Positions 10,157 to 21,118 of a stretch of DNA of 64,000 nt are shown here, piece by piece. Position 1 is the stretch's first letter, and the number at the start of each line of letters is the position of its first letter. This DNA is from Prinia subflava (taxonomy: Eukaryota; Chordata; Aves; Passeriformes; Cisticolidae), in contig NC_086259.1 in assembly GCF_021018805.1 (NCBI RefSeq), positions 5,518,001-5,582,000 of the forward strand, in the 5' to 3' direction. Made by a program: the position numbers and the translations under genes. The notes under the pieces were generated by a model that did not search any database, was not told the DNA's origin, and saw only the letters and a program-made list of their open reading frames with translations.

Positions 10157-13100
10157 CTGGGGACAGAAAAAAAAGATTTAGTTATAGATTGCCAACCTTT
10201 ATTTTCAGCCTTTTCATTGAGTGACACTGGCAATTTTTTAGGATTTATCAGGACATGTAGATCAGTAGAAATGCATTTCGCAATGCAAAACTAAATTGCC
10301 TCTAAAAACATCTTCAGATTTAAAGACAGAGCCATAAATTTCTGAAGCATGTCAGTGGCACTGCAGTTGGAGTTGCTGTTGTTCCACTGCAGTGGAACAC
10401 TGAATGTTCCAGAGCTCCTGATAATACACTATTAATATGCTGTAACGACAGCCTGGGCAGATAGGAGTGTATATACCAGGTGGAGAACTGGACAAGCAAT
10501 TCTTCATGTGTCTAAGGAAAGGAAATAAATGTTTTGCCATCCCAAGGCATTATACTCTTGTACAAGACTGATAATATACCCCAAATACAGAAATCCCAGA
10601 GGTCAATTGTGCCAAAAAAGAAAAAAAAAAAGGAAAGCATTATGAAAAACAAATTAAGAAAAGCAGAAAATAATAAATGCAGCTTTTGTTAACACTGCAT
10701 GATTATGAAATGAGAGTGACTTAAGCAGGAGAAAGGGCAGGAGGAAGATAATTGACTGTGTTTTAGTCCAGTGCCTTATCACTGCAGCTGCGAGGTGTGG
10801 CACTGCAGCTGTGCTTGATTCCCTTCTTACAAAATGGTAACTGAGGTAAAAGAGAGTTCCCACTGAGAAGGACTGAACAGAAGGGGTTGTAATACATCCT
10901 TCAGGTTACACAGAGCTGAAATGCTGGAATTTCTTCACAAATACACATGATTACAATGGTGAGACAATAAGATTGTGGATAACTAAGAAGTAACTGTGCT
11001 GTCTGATCCCCTGGCTTGTCTCTGACTGCAGCCACTGTCACGACTGTAGCAAACAAGGCAGAACAGCGTGCAGTAACTTGAATTAGCAGAGTATTTTCCT
11101 TACAGTTAGGCTGGTTTATGCCATGTGGCTTCAGCACATGGCATTCAGGAGATGAAGTATGTTTAGAACCCTGCAGCGTGTCCTTACCCGGCAGCAGCTG
11201 GATGAATCCATCTGCAGCACTCAGCATCACCGGCATCCAGCGCTCACAGCCCTCCAGAGCGCGGCCAGAGCCGAACTTCTGCAGCTCCCCGAGGGAAGGG
11301 AAGTTGCACAGCCTGCAGAATTCATAAAACTGGGGTGGAGGAAACCAGATCTCTTGGGACTTAAAGCGTTCGATAGCTTCTGGAGGCGATGACCACTGGA
11401 AGATGAAAACAAGTCTTGAAATAGTTGTTTCAGCAGCAGACAGAAAGTCTGAATAAACTGAAAAGTCACTTAGCAAGGAAGTCTGTGCAGCAAAGGAGCT
11501 TGCACCAGACCATATCTTCTGAACACAATAAAAGCCACGTATAAACTATACTAAAGAAACAGCAAAGACATTCTTTAAACTGAAAAACATAAGGAATCTA
11601 TAAATGTTACTCCTTTCTTCCCAATAAATTTTTGTTTTACACACAGACATGCCAGGATTAAAAAGTGACATTTGTTTTAGGTGCATGACTAAAAGACTGA
11701 AAGCAACAGAAAACATTAAATTCACTATTACCAGAGGCTGCCATTGATGCTTTGAGAATTAGAAGTACCTGTAAACATCTGCTTCTTGGAAGCATTGTTT
11801 TCAGAGCATGAACACCCCGCTATTCATGCTAATTCTGCATGTTTAACTATTGGTAATCTTGATTTAACCTCACATGGTGAATTTAGTAATATGTGCATAA
11901 TCGTTTGCAGTAGATTTATGCTGTTATTAAAACTACAATATAAACTTTTGTAAGTAAGGTTTCGGGTACTTTTAAATTTCTGTAGCAAAATTTGTTTAAA
12001 CAAATAAATATAGCAACATAAAGAATACCAAAGTTCTCATCTACTTCTAACTTGTAATCAAACTTTTCAGAATCTAGAAAAACTTAAGGACCTTAATGTA
12101 CCTACTTTGAACTCTCTTAGAGATTCGTGAAGTTTGTTACTTTTACACCTCAATTAAAAAAAAAAAAAAAAAAGGTAAACATTCAAAACTTCAAAATTTT
12201 TACTAGGCTATTTCAACAAGTTTGCATGTTACTTAAAATATCCAAATTAACTCCAAAAGACAAAATTTACTAGCATCCCATGCAGTCCTGGAACATACCT
12301 GGATACACTACATGGATCTCTCCCAGCATGCTGAGGAGATGTGACAACCCTGCACTATACTGCAGGAATGAATGTAAAAAAATGGATATTTGTCAACCGC
12401 CTTTGAAAGAGACAGTAATTCACAGTGAAAGGGATCTGATGTGACACGGATCATGTACAACGACCTCACAGAAAACTCTCTCCCGACAGAAGAGGTGACC
12501 TCTGGTGACGGTGGCAGCTCCAGGTGTCCAGGGGAGAGGGGCACCGTGCAGGTAAAAACTCCCTTCCCTCTCCTTACGTCTCAAGGAGCTTTATCAGGGG
12601 GGCTTTGATTCACCTCGAGAAGAGACTTGTGTGAGACCTCAGCCCTTCCAGTATCTGAAGGGACTGCAGGGAAGCTGGAAAGGGTCTCTTTGTCAGGAAC
12701 TGTAGTGACAGAACAAGGCGTACAATGGGTACAAATCGAAAGAGGGGACTTTTAGATTAGATATTAGAAGGCAACATTTTTACTGTAAGGGTGGTGGGAC
12801 CCTGGCACAGGTTGCCCAGAGAAGCTGAGGATGCCCCTGGATCCCTGGAAGTGTGAAAGGCCAGGTTGGACGGGACTTGGAACAACCTGGTCTGGTGGAA
12901 GGTGTCCTGCCCTTGGCGGGGGTGGGACACGATGATCTTTAAGGTCCATTCCAACCCCTACCGTTCCATGATTCGACGCCTGTTGGATGTGTAAGTGCAC
13001 AGTCTCGGCGGAGCCAGGGGCCGCGGGAGAAGGGCTCGGGCAGGAGCGGCCTCTCACCCACCCTCAACACCCACCCGGCCGGGCTGTGCTGCATCCCGGG

Positions 13101-13803
13101 CACCCCCAGCCCCTCTTACCAGGACTTCTGTCACCTCCTGGTCGTCCTGCGAGACGTGGGGCGGCCGCTCCTGCAGGCAGCACAGGTAGAAAGCCGTGTC
13201 GTAGCGGCGGCCGCCGCGGCCGGCCCTGCCCACGGGCGTCAGCCAGTTGCTCCACTCGTGCAGCGCCCAGATGTTGGGCGCGCAGCCCAGGTGGCGGCAC
13301 AGCCGCAGGAAGCAGGACGCGTCCTCCCGCACCCGGCGCCGCCACTCCCCGAGCTCGGCGGCGGGCGGCAGGCGCTCGGCGGGCAGCGGCGGGGCCGGCC
13401 CGCGCCCCGGCACCAGCAGCAGGATCCCCGCCTCCTCGAAGGTCTCCCTGAGAGCGCAGATGCGGAAGGCGACTTCCCCCGGCAGCTGCGAGCCCAGGCG
13501 CTCACGGTCGGTGGCGAAGAGCGGAGCGCGGCTGCCGCCGGGCGGCGGCGGCTTCACGGCGCCCAGCCCGCAGTGCGGCGAGGCGGGCAGCAGCCCCAGC
13601 CACTCGGCGGAGAAATCCGCCGGTTCCGCCAGCCCGCCCGGGAACACGTGGGCGCCGGGCATGAAGCCGCTGCGGGAGCTCCGGCGCAGCAGCAGCAGCT
13701 CGTAGTCGAAGGGGCCGAGCGGCGTGCGCGGCGGCCGGCCCGGCGTGCCCGCCGCCAGCAGCAGCGTGGCCGCCTCCCTCCAGTGCCGCAGCCGCGGGTT
13801 CAT
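9930..13803 (-). CDS. NUDT19: NUDT19, peroxisomal Nudix hydrolase 19 (acyl-CoA diphosphatase), complete
   Basis: Three exons (13803-13120, 11395-11188, 10156-9930) give 372 residues, close to the usual length of about 375. The family hydrolyses CoA and acyl-CoA esters to phosphopantetheine and adenosine 3',5'-bisphosphate in peroxisomes. Visible marks are MPGAHVFPGG at residues 48-57 and the Nudix core RETFEEAGI at 119-127. The two halves are separated by an insertion, as known for this family. EWSNWLTP follows, then EIWFPPPQFYEF, and the protein ends in SKL, a canonical PTS1 peroxisomal import signal. I chose the start at 13803 because MNPRLRHWREAATLLLAAG aligns with the mammalian N-terminus and A is at -3. 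An in-frame ATG at 13947 would add 48 Pro/Gly/Ala-rich residues. The promoter is the CpG-rich stretch behind exon 1. Confidence 0.95.
10157..11187. other. NUDT19 intron 2
   Basis: 1.0-kb intron. It holds a 20-bp perfect palindrome at 10380-10399 but no other recognised element. Confidence 0.6.
10380..10399. repeat. 20-bp perfect palindrome
   Basis: TGTTCCACTGCAGTGGAACA is its own reverse complement. Confidence 0.97.
11188..11395 (-). CDS. NUDT19: NUDT19 exon 2
   Basis: 208 nt starting WSSPPEAIERF after CTTCCAG and ending ADGFIQLLP at the donor GTAAGG, phase 1. It matches the family blocks SPxEA, EIWxPPPQFYE and LLPGDELY (the last completed by exon 3). Confidence 0.94.
11396..12589. other. 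NUDT19 intron 1, distal part
   Basis: AT-rich intron with an A-run of about 18 at 12156-12173. I see no element before the CR1 copy. Confidence 0.5.
12590..12974 (+). mobile_element. CR1 LINE 3' end (in NUDT19 intron 1)
   Basis: Plus-strand CR1 tail: CTGGCACAGGTTGCCCAGAG, then CCAGGTTGGACGGG, then GATGATCTTTAAGGTCCATT and TTCCATGATTC at the 3' terminus. Its end lies about 145 bp from the NUDT19 exon 1 donor, antisense to the gene. Confidence 0.88.
13120..13803 (-). CDS. NUDT19: NUDT19 exon 1 (Nudix domain)
   Basis: 228 codons in very GC-rich sequence, carrying both parts of the Nudix signature. It ends EVL at the donor GTAAGA, phase 0. Confidence 0.95.
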
Positions 13804-14060
13804 CTTGGCGAGGCGGAGGGCGCCGGCACCGCCGCGCTCCGGGCACGGCCGGGCGGCACCGCCGCCTGCGCCCCCGGAGGAGCCACTGCAGCCGCGGGGC
13901 GGGACAGCGCCGGGGGAGGGCCGCAGGAGGCGGGACGGCGCCGGCATGCCTCTGCCCCCCTCAGCCCTAAGCCGGTAAGTAGCGGCTGTCCTCCGGGGCG
14001 AGAGCTTGAGGAAATGCAGAGGGTTTAAGGCAGCGAGGGCCGGGAGGAACGAGGCGATGG
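13804..14060 (-). promoter_or_regulatory. NUDT19 CpG-rich promoter and 5' UTR
   Basis: Very GC- and CpG-rich sequence continuing the composition of exon 1, without a TATA box that I can see. The exact start site is unknown. Confidence 0.55.
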
Positions 14061-15697
14061 CTTCAAGTGGCTTGGGAAGCTGTGGGCTGGGGCAGCCCGC
14101 GCTGCCTGGGGGTTCGCAGCTCGGAGTGTGTTTACTACGAGGTGTAAGTGTGGAGGAGCTTCCTCCGAGCCCAGAACCTCCCTGAGCACAGGTGAGGGGT
14201 CTGTAGTTCCAGCCCGGGAGTCAGCGCGGGGTCAGGAGCCAAGCACTCGGATTTGTGTTCGTAATACTGCTGCTGACCCGCCAGCTGGCCTCACGGAAAT
14301 CTCCTTATCTCAATTCCACTGCAAGCCATGCTGACAGCAAAAGTAATTTTAGGTCTGTAGTTAAACGTGATATTTTGCCAAGTTGTTTGAATTTCTTCTG
14401 GTACAAACTGGAAGAGTATGTAGAGTTTTAGTTAATTATTACACAGCTCTTCTGTTTTGAAGTTTTTAAGTACCTTGTTACCTGAAAAAAAAATATTCAG
14501 CAAGGTAGCAAAACCTTGAAAGGTTCTTTGAACGTTGAGGAAAAATTTTATTTTGTAAATTGATTTTTATTCCTCAGTGTTCTTTAATTTGTAAGAAATT
14601 TAAGCAGGAAAAAACCTGATGACACAGGTTGAGAAGCTTTGCAAGTATGGTATTTGCATGTAACAGGGAAAATCCTTCTCCCATCCGTAATCCTTCTCTT
14701 GCCAGATTGCATTTGTCAAATACCCACGTACCTGTCCATGCTTCTGACAACCTCTCAATTTGATTTTATATTTGAGCTTGTACTTGATGCCTATGAGATG
14801 TGTGTCACTGGAACTGAAATCAACTTTAGAAGTGACTGAAGCGGTGGGATGCTGGATCGTGTCAATTGAGAAATCCAAAAGTGACCCTGAGGTGTGCCCA
14901 GACACAGCTGGGTTGTAAGCTCACGCTGGTGTTTGGCTGCAGTGGGCAGAGCAGGTCAGCCAAGCCAGCTGATGCTGCTAAAATGAATGGCCAGACAACA
15001 GACACGCCTGTCTTCCTCTCCTTCCCTTGCTTGTCACCGAATACACAAACCAAAACAGTGATATCTTGTTACCTGAGCCCTTTTTCTCACTAATTTAATC
15101 CTTTTTGCTCATCAGTAATTACTATCTTAGGCAGTGGAAGCACAAGGCTCATTAATTTGTTGTTTTCTACGAAAGCACTTTGAATCTAAAATCACAACAT
15201 TCATCTTGATATTTGTTTGCCTCTTGCACTGGTTTTGTAGTTAACTATTGCACTGCGTTAAGCATACATCTTGTTAGGAATGTGCTTTGCCTAAAAGCTG
15301 CTTTTAGGCAAAGCACATTCCTAAACTAGTGAAATATTAATAAACTACTGAGGTTTTTCAAGATTTGACATCCAATGAGCTTGATGGCTGATGAAAAAGA
15401 TTTAGGGTCCATTATGTCAGATCATTTCAGCATACCAATAACGAATGGTATCACTTTGAAATCAGATGTAATACCAACACATATACAAACTTGTCTTACT
15501 ATGGAAAAAAAAGTGATGTCTGATAGCTCTGGAACATAGTTTCAGAACATGCCTAGGGAAATCCGATACCAGAGAATAGCAATGATTGTAGTGTTATCTT
15601 AAGTTTCTAACTGGAATGTTTGTTTGTGTTTTTTAGTCTTGGACAGTCTAAAGGTTCACAAGTGCTAGCATGTAAAACAGGGATACCCTGGCAAACA
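14061..15697. other. Intergenic region between NUDT19 and RGS9BP, first part
   Basis: No gene recognised. The one notable structure is the palindrome at 15274-15324. Confidence 0.5.
15274..15324. repeat. Perfect inverted repeat, 25-bp arms, 1-base spacer
   Basis: The left arm (15274-15298, begins TTAGGAATGTGCTTTGCC) and right arm (15300-15324, begins GCTTTTAGGCAAAGCACA) are exact reverse complements around a single T. Complementarity stops abruptly at both ends. Confidence 0.97.
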
Positions 15698-16165
15698 AAG
15701 CATAGGATCATAGAAAGGTCTGGGTTGGAAGAGACCTTGAAGATCACCTGGCTTCCCACTCTGCCATGGGCAGGGACACTTCCACTACCCAGATTGTGCC
15801 AAGCCCCATCCAACCTGGCCTGGAGCACTTCCAGGGATCCAGGGGCAGCCACAGCTTCTCTGGACAACCTGTGCCAGGGCCTCATCACCCTCACAGGGAA
15901 CGATTTCTCCCCAATATCCCGTCAAAACCTGTGCTCTGTCAGTGTGAAGCCATTCCCCCTTGTCACTCCAGGCCATTGTAAATTGTTTCTCTTCATCTTT
16001 TTGCAGGTTCCTTTCAGCCACTGGAAGGGCACAATTGGGTCACCCCGAAGTTTCTCTTCTCCAGGCTGAACAATCCCAATTCTCTCAGCCTTTCCTCATA
16101 GCAGAGGTGCTTTATCCCCCTGATCAGCCTGGTGGCCTCCTCTGGTTTATTGGCACCCACTGGTG
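15698..16165 (-). mobile_element. CR1 LINE 3' fragment
   Basis: Reverse-complement CR1 tail starting GGATCATAGAAAGGTCTGGG. It continues with the AACCTGTGCCAGGGCCTCA block and the CTGAACAATCCCAATTCTCT block. The 5' limit is approximate. Confidence 0.88.
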
Positions 16166-19100
16166 TTAAACCTCACGGGTCTGGATCTGTAGGCATTCTT
16201 CCAGAGGAGTGGCAATGGATGTGGCTGGCACAGTGCTGTGCTCAGACTCCAGAGAATGCCAGGGCTGGAGTTACAGCTCTGTTCAGGACTGAGCTCAGCA
16301 TCCACAGTAGTTTTTGGGCCCAAAGACAGCCAAGTGCAAGCTAAGGTAAACTTTCTACCCTACTCCATTTGCTGCATTTTTCCACACAGTTCTGGAGTAT
16401 GTAAGTCACCTGTTAAGAAGGTGCCTTTCCTTACCTGAGGGTCAGCAGATTCACCCTGTTACTGGCAGATCTTTATTTCCTTTCAGAATTGTCTTAGGAA
16501 GAGTAGTTCAATATCCATTCTCTGCAAAGGTGAAGTCATCTCATGTGAAATTGCAGGAGCATGTGAGTCTTTAACTGACCCAGTTATCAGGACTGGAGGT
16601 TGCAGGAGGTTCTGAGAATGAACACTCAGAAACTCTGTGAGCAAAGATAAAGGATGCAAAGGGATGTTTTGCCCCCTTCCAGTTTCCTGCTAGGAAAGAC
16701 AAAAGATCATCTCTTTGAGGATGTATCTGCCCCCTCAAAGTTATAGCTGACCTGCTGGAGGTAGCTCACTTGAATATAGAACAAGTGTTAAAAACAAATA
16801 AGATGTAAGGTTATCTATAGAGCATGTTTCTTCATCTCCAAATTGGGTGATTTTTTTCTTCAATATATTCTACTAGAATGCAGAGCTTATCTCACTTGTA
16901 CTTAAATATTCTATAGCTTTATGAGTGATTTCAGAAAAAAAGGGAAAATCTATCAGTAATCCTAAACCAGCACAGCAGTTTATTGCATTACTGTGTGGAA
17001 GGATTCCAGTACAAGGACATAATGCTTCAAGGGCCAGTTGTAGGCTGGGAATACAGGGCACTTCAGTGTGGAGAGAAGTCTCCTCATAGCAAGAATTAGA
17101 TACATACACATGTGACACTCAGTCAGATGTATCAGAAGGCTGAAGAGTCAGAGGTCCCCTCGAAATTAAATGATTAAAAAAAGAAAAAACCGTGGTTTTG
17201 CTAGAAAGTTAAGAATTCAGCTTTCATGCTTCTTGTGTGCCAGAACATACAATTGTTTACTTAATGGACCCCAAATACTTTTGTATTTCAGGATGTTTTC
17301 AAAACCAGATTGTGTTGTATTGAAAAATAAACCCTCCTGAGTGATGCAAAAAATACATCTCTAAGATTATTGCACTGATAATAATACTTTGTGGCATCAT
17401 ATTTCAGCAATGCAGAGATCACTTCAACATTTTTCTCTAACATTTAGTTACTGCTTACAAGAAAAAGCATAAGTTAAAAAAGAGAAAGGGTTTAGGTCAC
17501 TGGGTATATAGAAATTATGGTCAAATTAATTTTCTGGGCCGTTTTTTCTATGTGATTAGGCTACTTAGCAATAGAATTACTTCACTCCTTCTGTTACATC
17601 ATTGCATAAATTATTTTGCCCAGACAGGTCAGTTCAGATCTCACCAGAGTAATAATTAATTTCCGATGAAAAACAAGGTCCACCAATATTTCATCACTTA
17701 GTTTAGTTTACAGACTTTGCCTCCAGCTATTTCAAGTGGTATTTCAAATACCTCCAGGCCACTTCCAAATGACATGCTAAAGCTTTTAGATTGTTTAGCT
17801 CACATAATATCAACAAATAGGCAGACTTAATAATTAATATAAAATTTAAATAGATTATTCACTGTATAGGTTTTCAAGTATTGTTTCCAAATTGTGAATA
17901 CATGTCACACCTAGGAAATGCAAGTTTATGATTATAACATCATTATATAGATTGACTAAAAAGAAAAATAGAAAACCAGCTAACTTCATACAAAATGATA
18001 TTCCAACAAATTAGGCAGATGAAAAATCTAGGTTACAGATAGTACTAACAACTGGAACTGTTCTACTTCCAACAGATGCATAATGGATTACTCATTTTAT
18101 GGAAATGGAAATTATGGTTCTAATTCTGCAGCTGTTAGTTATGTGACTAGTTTTAACACATATAATTTCTTGCCAGACTGAATACTGGTTGCTTGTTTGA
18201 GGAATCATTTGGAGCACACCTTCCAGGACCCAGAATTCAAATCTGTGTATCTTAAGTTACACTTGCAATTAGCATAGCAGATTAAGTTGCTACAGGAGTA
18301 TCATGTTTGCTGTCTCTGGCAGCCCTCAGTCATTTTATATGGTATAAATAGTTAAGTATTTTCTTTTGTCTTTTTTTTTCTTATTTCCCCTTTCTTGTTT
18401 TTGTGGTTTTTTTTTTTTCCCAGGTTTATGCTATTTTTGTATAGATTTTTCTGGATCACAAAAAGGAATTGCATTTGAATTTTTTTTCCCAAGACAATTA
18501 TAGATAACTGTAAGATATGAGTTTACTATTCTTTCAAAAGCCCCATGATTTTTAAAGTCACTTTTTTGGCTGTGTGGTTTCTTAATGCTGAGACACATCA
18601 ATGAGTTCAAGTGTGTGTGTTACTTGGACATTTGTGTGTGAAACAGACTTGACTGATCAGAGACTCCAGTGATGATTTCATGCACAGTGGAAATGATCAA
18701 AAGAACAGACCTGATTTAAACCACAACTGTGACTTCCATTTCTGTGCAGCTGAATTATACCTAGCTTTGAGAGGAATTGTGAGTTTGTTTAATTTGGTGG
18801 AGATATAAGTAGATGATAAATAATGTCATGCATTGCAGTGTAAATAAAACAAGTCAAGGAAAAAGAACAAAACAAAATCCCACCCGAGCCTGTGGAGGGT
18901 TGAGAAATCAGTTTCTGTCACTCTGGTAAATCACAGTAGATATTCTCACAAATTACTGGAAGTGAGCAATAAACATAATTGCATTTGGTAAGTGGCCTCT
19001 GTGGGTGACAGATCCAGAGGTTGTGATTGGATTTGTTTGCCTACAGGGCTTGCAGTCACATTGCTTCCAGCACGAAGCGCTCGTGCTTGGCTGCTGAGAG

Positions 19101-20683
19101 GATCCAGCGGAGCCCTCACACTGGTTTAATGCCATGTGACTTTTCACCTTCCCACAGGGGCAGCTGCCAGAGCTGCATCCCACCTGCAGCCAGCACCACG
19201 GCAGCAGGCTGGAAGGATGGGTGATGGAACCAGCCATGGGGGGCTGCCTTCTGCCAGGAGAGAGGCATTTGTAGTGTGAAACCGAGGAGATAAGGATTGC
19301 CTTTTGCAAAACAGATAAAAACATGCAGCAAATCAAAATAATTTTACTCTTATTCTGTACAAGTTAATAAGAGAATGGAGTCAGTTCCATTCAGGGATAA
19401 TTTATATCCTCTGTCCCATTTGGCATAAGATACTCCTTTTTGTATAAAGAAGCTGTAGTTTAACATTGGGATACTGTTGCATATAACAAAAAGCAAACTA
19501 TGGTATTTACTACATACATCCATCTCCTTTCCTTTTTTTGTTCTTCCCCAAACACATGTGGATAATTTTATATGACATTCTTTTCTAATCCCACTTTTAT
19601 TGTACACTTACTGTAGTAAATGCTGCTCACGTGTGAACTATTTTGTCCAGACCTCTTCCTGCATTAAAAGACTTACATAATCGTATTGAGAGAAAGCACT
19701 TAGAGATCTGTAATCCACTGGTCTTACTGAATGACTTTTTACATAATGAAAATCTGTGAAGGGTAAATATGTTGACCAGGAGTTCCATTAGCACTTAAAT
19801 AGAAGGTATTTCTGGAAAGCAAACATAAACAACACAAACCTTCCAGAGAAGGAAAAGCAAACCTGTAACCGATCCTCTCTATGAACAATAAGCATGTTTA
19901 ATTTTTAATCTGAAAGCTAATTACATCAGTCATTTAGTCCAGTTTTAAATAATTGCATTACTGTAAAAAGTATCTTCATATTTACATGAAGAAGTTTGAA
20001 ACTAATTTTATTTTATATTCATAATGCTGAAGTTTGATGTTACAATGTTTGCAACATCAGGAACATCACTTTAATTATGGTCCTGTGTTGTTACTAAACT
20101 AGAAAACAGTGTAATGGGTTTTTATGGTGATAGACTGGATATCCTGGAATGAGTTTACAAATTACTGCCATTAACAGAATCAGTTCTGATGGTTTGATAC
20201 AACTGTTGATCACTGTTGCTACCAATAGCACAGGACCAAGTTTCACACTCCTTAGCTCAGGTATATCTTTTGCTAAAGTAAATGCCAGCTTTGCTGGCTG
20301 AGAGAGAGACAGCATTTGGATCCCAACACAAGGAGAATCCAATTGTTAGTCCAGTCTAGTCTGGTTTTCAGGTTGTCCAAGCCAATGGTTCTGTACTTAC
20401 CACTGGACAACCAGCGCTGAAGGCAGCATCATCTGTTGGCCTGAATGTTCTTGTAGCTGTTTCCTGAGGCAGGGATTTCCTGGCTTTTCAGCCTGCTGAT
20501 TCCCTGGCAGCATAAGTTAAGCTACATCACTGTTCAGCTTAGGGAGCTTGAGAAAGCTGTGGTTATGTTAACAAAACTAATGACAGGGCTTAGCATGTTA
20601 CTTTTATTACTGTGGTTGAAACAGGGACTTTAGTTTAGAAGAGTCTACTGTAGATAAGGTATATTAACATACCAGCTTTTCAA
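16166..20683. other. Intergenic, no gene recognised
   Basis: AT-rich sequence with T-rich runs at 18361-18420. Open frames near 19000-19330 are GC-richer but match nothing I recognise. Confidence 0.5.
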
Positions 20684-21118
20684 AGAGTCAGAGAATGGTT
20701 TGAGTTGGAAGAGACCTTAAAGATCATCTGGTTTCAACCCTTGCCCTGGGCAGGGACACCTTCCAGCCCAGACTGTGCCAAGCCCTGTCCATCCTGGCCT
20801 TGAGCGTTTCCAGGGATGGGGCAGCCATAGCTGCTCTGGGCACCCTCAGCACCCTCCCAGGGAGCAATTCCTCCCTGGTGTCTCAGCTGAACCCCTTGTC
20901 AGTGTGAAGCCATTCCCCCCTGTGACTCCATCCCTTGTAAATAGGCTTTCTCCATCTTTCTTGCAGGCTCCCTTCAGGCACTGAAAGGGCACAATTAGGT
21001 AACCCCAAAGTTTCTCTTCTGCAGGCTGAACAATCCCAATTCTCCCAGCCTTTCCTCACAGCAGAGGTGTTTTATTCCTCTGATCAACTTTGTGTCCTCC
21101 TCTGGACTTGCTCTGACA
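20684..21118 (-). mobile_element. CR1 LINE 3' fragment
   Basis: Reverse-complement CR1 tail: GAGTTGGAAGAGACCTTAAA, then CCCTGGGCAGGGACACC, then GAAGCCATTCCCCCCTGTGA and CTGAACAATCCCAATTCTCC. Same family and orientation as the copy at 15698. Confidence 0.88.

Noticed and set aside
13156..14028. 290-codon plus-strand frame
   Set aside because: Antisense shadow of the GC-rich NUDT19 exon 1; composition explains the lack of stops.
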